Below, piece by piece: positions 20,654-24,438 of a stretch of 24,438 bases of DNA. The stretch covers positions 1-24,438 of IMG/VR virus record IMGVR_UViG_3300022074_000365. One strand, given 5' to 3'. Numbering within the stretch: the stretch's first letter is position 1; each line of letters starts with the position of its first letter. Below the pieces are notes generated by a model. The model made no database searches and was not told where the DNA came from. It saw nothing but the letters and a program-made list of their open reading frames with translations. This stretch comes from a virus. Both the position numbers and the translations under genes were made by a program.

Positions 20654-23586
20654 TGCCACAGGCAATTCCCGCTCTTATAAGTGCGGCTGTTACAACATTA
20701 GGTGCAAACATTTTTGCCTCATCATTTGTTACGGCTTTTACATTTGCTGGACTAAGTGGCGGATTGGCATTTTTTGCGGCCGCATTTGTTGTTTCTGCCG
20801 CTACTGGTATTATTGGAATGGCACTTGCGCCAGATATGAAGATGTCTGCATCTACTAGTATGCGTGGTCGTGACCAGATGCTCCGACAATCAGCCGCCCC
20901 CCGCAAATTAATCTACGGCACTGTTAAGGTATCTGGACCTGTTGTTTATATGCAAACAGTGGGCAAGTCAGAGATATTGCAAATTGTTATCGCACTTGGG
21001 ACGCATGAAATACAATCAATTGATGAAATTTATTTAAATGAAGATGAATTAACACTTGGGTCGGCGGGGTCAGATGGTTTGCAAGCCCCAACAGCACCCG
21101 ACCAATACACAGGGACTAATACAAAAGGCATCCCTCATTTAAGAATACAAACAAAACTTGGCTCAAGTTCAGACGCAACTTTTGACGAATTGATAAGTGC
21201 ATCAAACGGGCTTTGGACTGCATCACATAAGTTAACTAATATTCCCGCTATATATGCAAGGCTTGGCTATTCAAACGAGGCTTTCCCTAACGGCATTCCA
21301 AATATAAGTGCAGTAGTCAAAGGCAAAAAAATATTAGATACACGTACTGGGTCAACAGCATTTAGTGATAACTCAGCTTTGGTTTTATATGATTATCTAA
21401 CATCCGAGTTTGGTTTAAATTGTTCGACTAGTGAAATAAATACTGCCTCATTTAATACAGCCGCAAATATTTGCGATGAAAATATAAATTTAAAAGCTGG
21501 AGGCACAGAAAAACGATATACGTCTAATGGTGTAGTACTTACTTCAGACACTCCAGAAAACATTATAAAAAATTTGCTTTCCGCTATGGGTGGCACGATC
21601 ACTTACACAAATGGACAGTTTCATGTAAAGGCAGGTGCATATATTAGCCCATCAGATACGCTTACCGATGATGATTTTATTGGGCAAATACAGATAAATA
21701 CTAAGCCATCACGCCGTAACAATTTTAATGCAGTAAAAGGGCAATGGGTGGGCGAGGCAACAAACTGGCAACTTGCCGATTACCCATCAATAACTTCAGC
21801 TACATTTGAGGCGGAGGATGGCAACGAGCGCATATTTAGAGAACTTGATTTACCATTTACAAACTCAAATGCAACTGCACAAAGACTTGCTAAAATCGCA
21901 TTATTTCGGAACAGGCAACAACTGCAAATTTCAGGACGGATGAAATTAACAGCATTTAAATATGATGTTGGCGATACCATCAACATTACAATTGACCGCT
22001 TTGGTTTTTCTTCCAAGGTATTTGAAATTACAAATTGGGCTTTATCAGTTGAGGGCGGTGAAAATCCAGCGCTTGGTGTTGATGTAACAATGAGGGAGAT
22101 TGTCAGCACTGTTTTTGACTTTACAGCATCAACCGAGGAGCAAGACTTTACAGCAGACAATACAGTCCTGCGTACACCATTTGATATTTTACCGCCATCG
22201 GTTGCAGTGTCAGACGAGTTGAGGCTTCAAAACGAAACACCCATAACAGTTTTAATTGTTAATGTCGCAAGTTCTGATTTCTTGGCACAGGAGTTTGAGG
22301 TGTCTATAAAGCGCAATACCGAAACAGATTTTATTTTTCTTGGCAGATCATCCAACACTAAGTTTGAGTTTGTAAATGCGTTAGATGGTGAGACTTATAA
22401 TGTTAGGGCAAAAGCCATCAACTCCGCAGGGGGTGTGTCGTCATTCACAACCACAAACCATCAGGTTACGGGCGGCACGGCACTGCCTCAAGATGTGTCA
22501 AACTTTGCTGTCAATATTATTGGTAAAGAGGCGCATCTTGCATGGACACCAGTAACCGACATTGATTTATCCCACTATCAAATTCGTCACACATCAGCCA
22601 CCACAGGGGCAAGCTTTCAAACAGCACAGATATTCGCAAGAAAAGTATCACGCCCTGCTAACACAGTTGTCGTGCCAGCGCAGACAGGAACATATCTAAT
22701 AAAGGCATTTGATAAGGGTGGTCGGCAATCGCAGAATGCAAGTATAAGCGTTTGCATTATTAATTCTATTGAAACTGGCAACTTAGTCAGCACGATCACA
22801 GAAAGCCCTACATTCAATGGAACAAAGTCAGATGTTGTAGTTGTAGATAATAAATTGCAGTTAGACACCACCATAAATTTTGACTCTGGCTTATCTGGCA
22901 CAGGTAATTTTGATGATGCTCTTGGCCTATTTGACGGGGGCAGTTCAAGCGTTGATAACGAAGGCACATATAGTTTTGTTGGTGCAACAGGAGATGCATC
23001 ACTAGACTTGGGTTCAAAATTTACATCAAGGGTCACGGCAATCTTAACAACAGACCGCCTTGATTATGTTAATGATATAGACTCCGAAGATGGCAACATT
23101 GATGATAAATCTGGTTTGTGGGATGGCGATACAGCCCCTGCCGATGTTAATGTAAAGCTACAGGTATCAACAACAGATGGAGACCCAGCAGGTAGTCCAA
23201 GCTATACCGATTTCAGAGATTTTGTCGTAGGGGAATATAGTGCTAGAGCATTTAAGTTTCGGGCAGTATTGCAGAGTGATAGCACAAACAGCACACCAAC
23301 AGTTTCAGCCTTACAAGTCACAGTAGACATGCCTGATCGTGTAGACTATGGTGACGATATTGCATCAGGAACAGACGCAGGTGGCAAAACAGTCACGTTT
23401 AGCCCTGCATTCAAGCAATTAGATAATTTAGCAATTACAGCACAAAACATGGCAAGCGGCGATTTTTATGTTATAAGTAGTAAATCAGCCACTAGTTTTA
23501 ATGTTATTTTTAAGAACTCAAGTGGAAGTGCTGTAAGTCGTACATTTGACTATCAAGCAAAAGGATTTGGAGAGGTAGTAAGCTAA
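20653..23586 (+). CDS. Tail tip/host specificity protein (lambda gpJ-like) with gpI-like hydrophobic N-terminus
   Basis: This 977-aa protein forms the tail tip and contacts the host. Residues ~5-62 are a long hydrophobic Ala/Gly/Phe-rich stretch (ALISAAVTTLGANIFASSFV, then AFFAAAFVVSAATGIIGMAL), resembling the C-terminal membrane-like part of lambda gpI. The gpJ-like core follows: RQSAAPRKLIYGTVKVSGPV, LIQIVIALGTHEI-like, IDEIYLNEDELTL, PAIYARLGYS, then LVLYDYLTSEFGL and a phage-tail_3 section. Fibronectin III-like repeats lie at about 530-700 (VQEFEVSIKRN-type, ETYNVRAKAINSAGGVSSF, AHLAWTPVTDIDLSHYQIRH), and the end is beta-rich. ATG 20653 is preferred over TTG 20641 because GGAG (20643-20646) sits 6 nt upstream and the start overlaps the previous stop. 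Confidence 0.88.
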   Translation: MPQAIPALISAAVTTLGANIFASSFVTAFTFAGLSGGLAFFAAAFVVSAATGIIGMALAPDMKMSASTSMRGRDQMLRQSAAPRKLIYGTVKVSGPVVYMQTVGKSEILQIVIALGTHEIQSIDEIYLNEDELTLGSAGSDGLQAPTAPDQYTGTNTKGIPHLRIQTKLGSSSDATFDELISASNGLWTASHKLTNIPAIYARLGYSNEAFPNGIPNISAVVKGKKILDTRTGSTAFSDNSALVLYDYLTSEFGLNCSTSEINTASFNTAANICDENINLKAGGTEKRYTSNGVVLTSDTPENIIKNLLSAMGGTITYTNGQFHVKAGAYISPSDTLTDDDFIGQIQINTKPSRRNNFNAVKGQWVGEATNWQLADYPSITSATFEAEDGNERIFRELDLPFTNSNATAQRLAKIALFRNRQQLQISGRMKLTAFKYDVGDTINITIDRFGFSSKVFEITNWALSVEGGENPALGVDVTMREIVSTVFDFTASTEEQDFTADNTVLRTPFDILPPSVAVSDELRLQNETPITVLIVNVASSDFLAQEFEVSIKRNTETDFIFLGRSSNTKFEFVNALDGETYNVRAKAINSAGGVSSFTTTNHQVTGGTALPQDVSNFAVNIIGKEAHLAWTPVTDIDLSHYQIRHTSATTGASFQTAQIFARKVSRPANTVVVPAQTGTYLIKAFDKGGRQSQNASISVCIINSIETGNLVSTITESPTFNGTKSDVVVVDNKLQLDTTINFDSGLSGTGNFDDALGLFDGGSSSVDNEGTYSFVGATGDASLDLGSKFTSRVTAILTTDRLDYVNDIDSEDGNIDDKSGLWDGDTAPADVNVKLQVSTTDGDPAGSPSYTDFRDFVVGEYSARAFKFRAVLQSDSTNSTPTVSALQVTVDMPDRVDYGDDIASGTDAGGKTVTFSPAFKQLDNLAITAQNMASGDFYVISSKSATSFNVIFKNSSGSAVSRTFDYQAKGFGEVVS

Positions 23587-24438
23587 TGGCAAACCATGAT
23601 TATTCTATAGCAAACCAGAGTTTTCCGAGTTTTAGGACAGACCTAAATAATGCGTTGGCGGCGATTGCATCCACTAATAGCGGAACATCAGCACCAAGCA
23701 CCACGTTCGCAAATCAGCTTTGGTATGATAGCAGTGCTAATATTCTATATATCCGCAACGAGGATAACGACGCTAATATCCCATTGCTACAGCTAGACCA
23801 AAGCGGTGACGTAGCGGCAACATTAGCCACAATTATCGATGTACTTGATAAGTCTGGCACAAACACAGCAGGGACAGATTTAACCATAAGGGCTGGTGCA
23901 GGAACAGGCACAGGTGCAGGTGGTAAAATCATTTTGCAGACAGCCGATGGCGGCAGTTCTGGATCAAGCGTAAATTCTCATGCCACGGCTGTAACGATAG
24001 CCGATGATGGTAACGTAGGAGTGGGGCTTACTGACCCTGACACACCATTAGAAGTCCAGATTGGCTCATCAGGCAATGCTTTAAAACTTTCGTCAAGCAC
24101 AGATGGGGCAAGTGTTTTCTTAGCTTTTGAGCAACAAGAAAGTGGAACAAAGCATGTGCGTGGTCGTATCCGTGCGGCTAGTAGCGGCGTTGAGGGCGGA
24201 TTAATTTTTGAAACAGGTGCGTCTAGTTCTACAAGTGAGCGTATGCGTATTGATAATTCGGGTCGATTGCTGGTAGGCAAAACAACTAGCGCAATTGGTA
24301 CAGCAGGTCATACGTTACAGGCTGATGGATTTTTCTCCGCAACAAGAAGTGCCTCTCAGTGTGCAGGATTTAATCGTTTATCAGACGATGGTAATGTTGT
24401 TGAGATTCGCAAAGATGGTACGCTAGCTGGCTCGATTG
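23586..24438 (+). CDS. Tail fibre protein, N-terminal part (3' end outside window)
   Basis: The frame opens at ATG 23586, overlapping the previous stop in TAATG, and stays open to the window edge (284 full codons). It begins MANHDYSIANQSFPSFRTDL, NNALAAIASTN, a start found on many marine phage fibres that probably anchors them to the tail tip. It continues with a W-Y-D-S-S / IRNEDNDAN block, a Gly-rich GTGTGAGGKIILQTADGG, VTIADDGNVGVGLTDPDTPL, and SERMRIDNSGRLLVGKTTSA. The S.RMRID..G...VG repeat is typical of trimeric fibres that end in a peptidase S74/intramolecular chaperone domain. That domain would lie beyond the window, so the C-terminal fate is unknown. Confidence 0.85.
   Translation, partial: MANHDYSIANQSFPSFRTDLNNALAAIASTNSGTSAPSTTFANQLWYDSSANILYIRNEDNDANIPLLQLDQSGDVAATLATIIDVLDKSGTNTAGTDLTIRAGAGTGTGAGGKIILQTADGGSSGSSVNSHATAVTIADDGNVGVGLTDPDTPLEVQIGSSGNALKLSSSTDGASVFLAFEQQESGTKHVRGRIRAASSGVEGGLIFETGASSSTSERMRIDNSGRLLVGKTTSAIGTAGHTLQADGFFSATRSASQCAGFNRLSDDGNVVEIRKDGTLAGSI

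Noticed and set aside
1-24438. tRNA genes, CRISPR arrays, insertion sequences, integrase or attachment sites
   Set aside because: None seen: intergenic gaps are too short and hold only promoters or hairpins, no regular spacer-repeat pattern or terminal inverted repeats were found, and no recombinase is encoded. Lifestyle therefore cannot be decided from this window.

Overview
The window is a continuous piece of a tailed-phage genome (siphovirus-type, HK97-like head and lambda/GTA-like tail). By eye the base composition is AT-leaning, and genes are packed with 4-bp ATGA or TAATG overlaps. The protein families (TET-associated glycosyltransferase, GTA-type tail chaperones, a widespread marine virion protein, and a fibre starting MANHDY.IANQS) suggest a phage of a marine bacterium, most likely an alphaproteobacterium. 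The host is an inference: there is no integrase, repressor, tRNA or host gene in view, and both ends are cut by the window edge.

Layout. (1) 1-3624, plus strand: the end of a replication-initiation-type protein, a T7 gp4-like primase-helicase, a ParB-fold protein and a DNA-hypermodification-type glycosyltransferase. (2) 3659-9070, plus strand: small and large terminase, a portal with an unusually long C-terminal extension, a conserved virion protein and a Mu gpF-like head morphogenesis protein. (3) 9037-11359, minus strand: four small genes (a GYTNYW family protein, a KFHDYNF family protein, a DUF932 protein and a 76-aa orphan). Their duplicated promoters and rho-independent terminators make individual transcription units, inserted into the head operon like morons. 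(4) 11447-13952, plus strand: prohead protease, major capsid protein and a probable decoration/head protein, restarted by their own promoter, then a strong hairpin. (5) 14012-16051: head-tail connector, head closure, gp10-like and DUF3168 tail-completion genes. (6) 16061-24438: major tail protein, two tail assembly chaperone frames joined by a GGGAAAG slippery site, tape measure, distal tail proteins, an NlpC/P60-like (DUF6950-like) protein, a gpJ-like tip protein with a gpI-like hydrophobic start, and a tail fibre running off the end.

How it works together. Region 1 copies the genome and probably decorates its bases. TerS and TerL pump it through the portal into a capsid built by protease, major capsid protein and Mu-F-like protein. 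The connector genes close the head and attach a long non-contractile tail whose length is set by the 578-aa tape measure. The tip complex and fibre recognise the host. The minus-strand cassette is not part of assembly; its job is unknown.

No stretch longer than about 125 bases lacks a gene. The larger gaps hold promoters, hairpins or terminators, which are listed. No lysis genes, tRNAs, CRISPR arrays, insertion sequences or attachment sites were seen.
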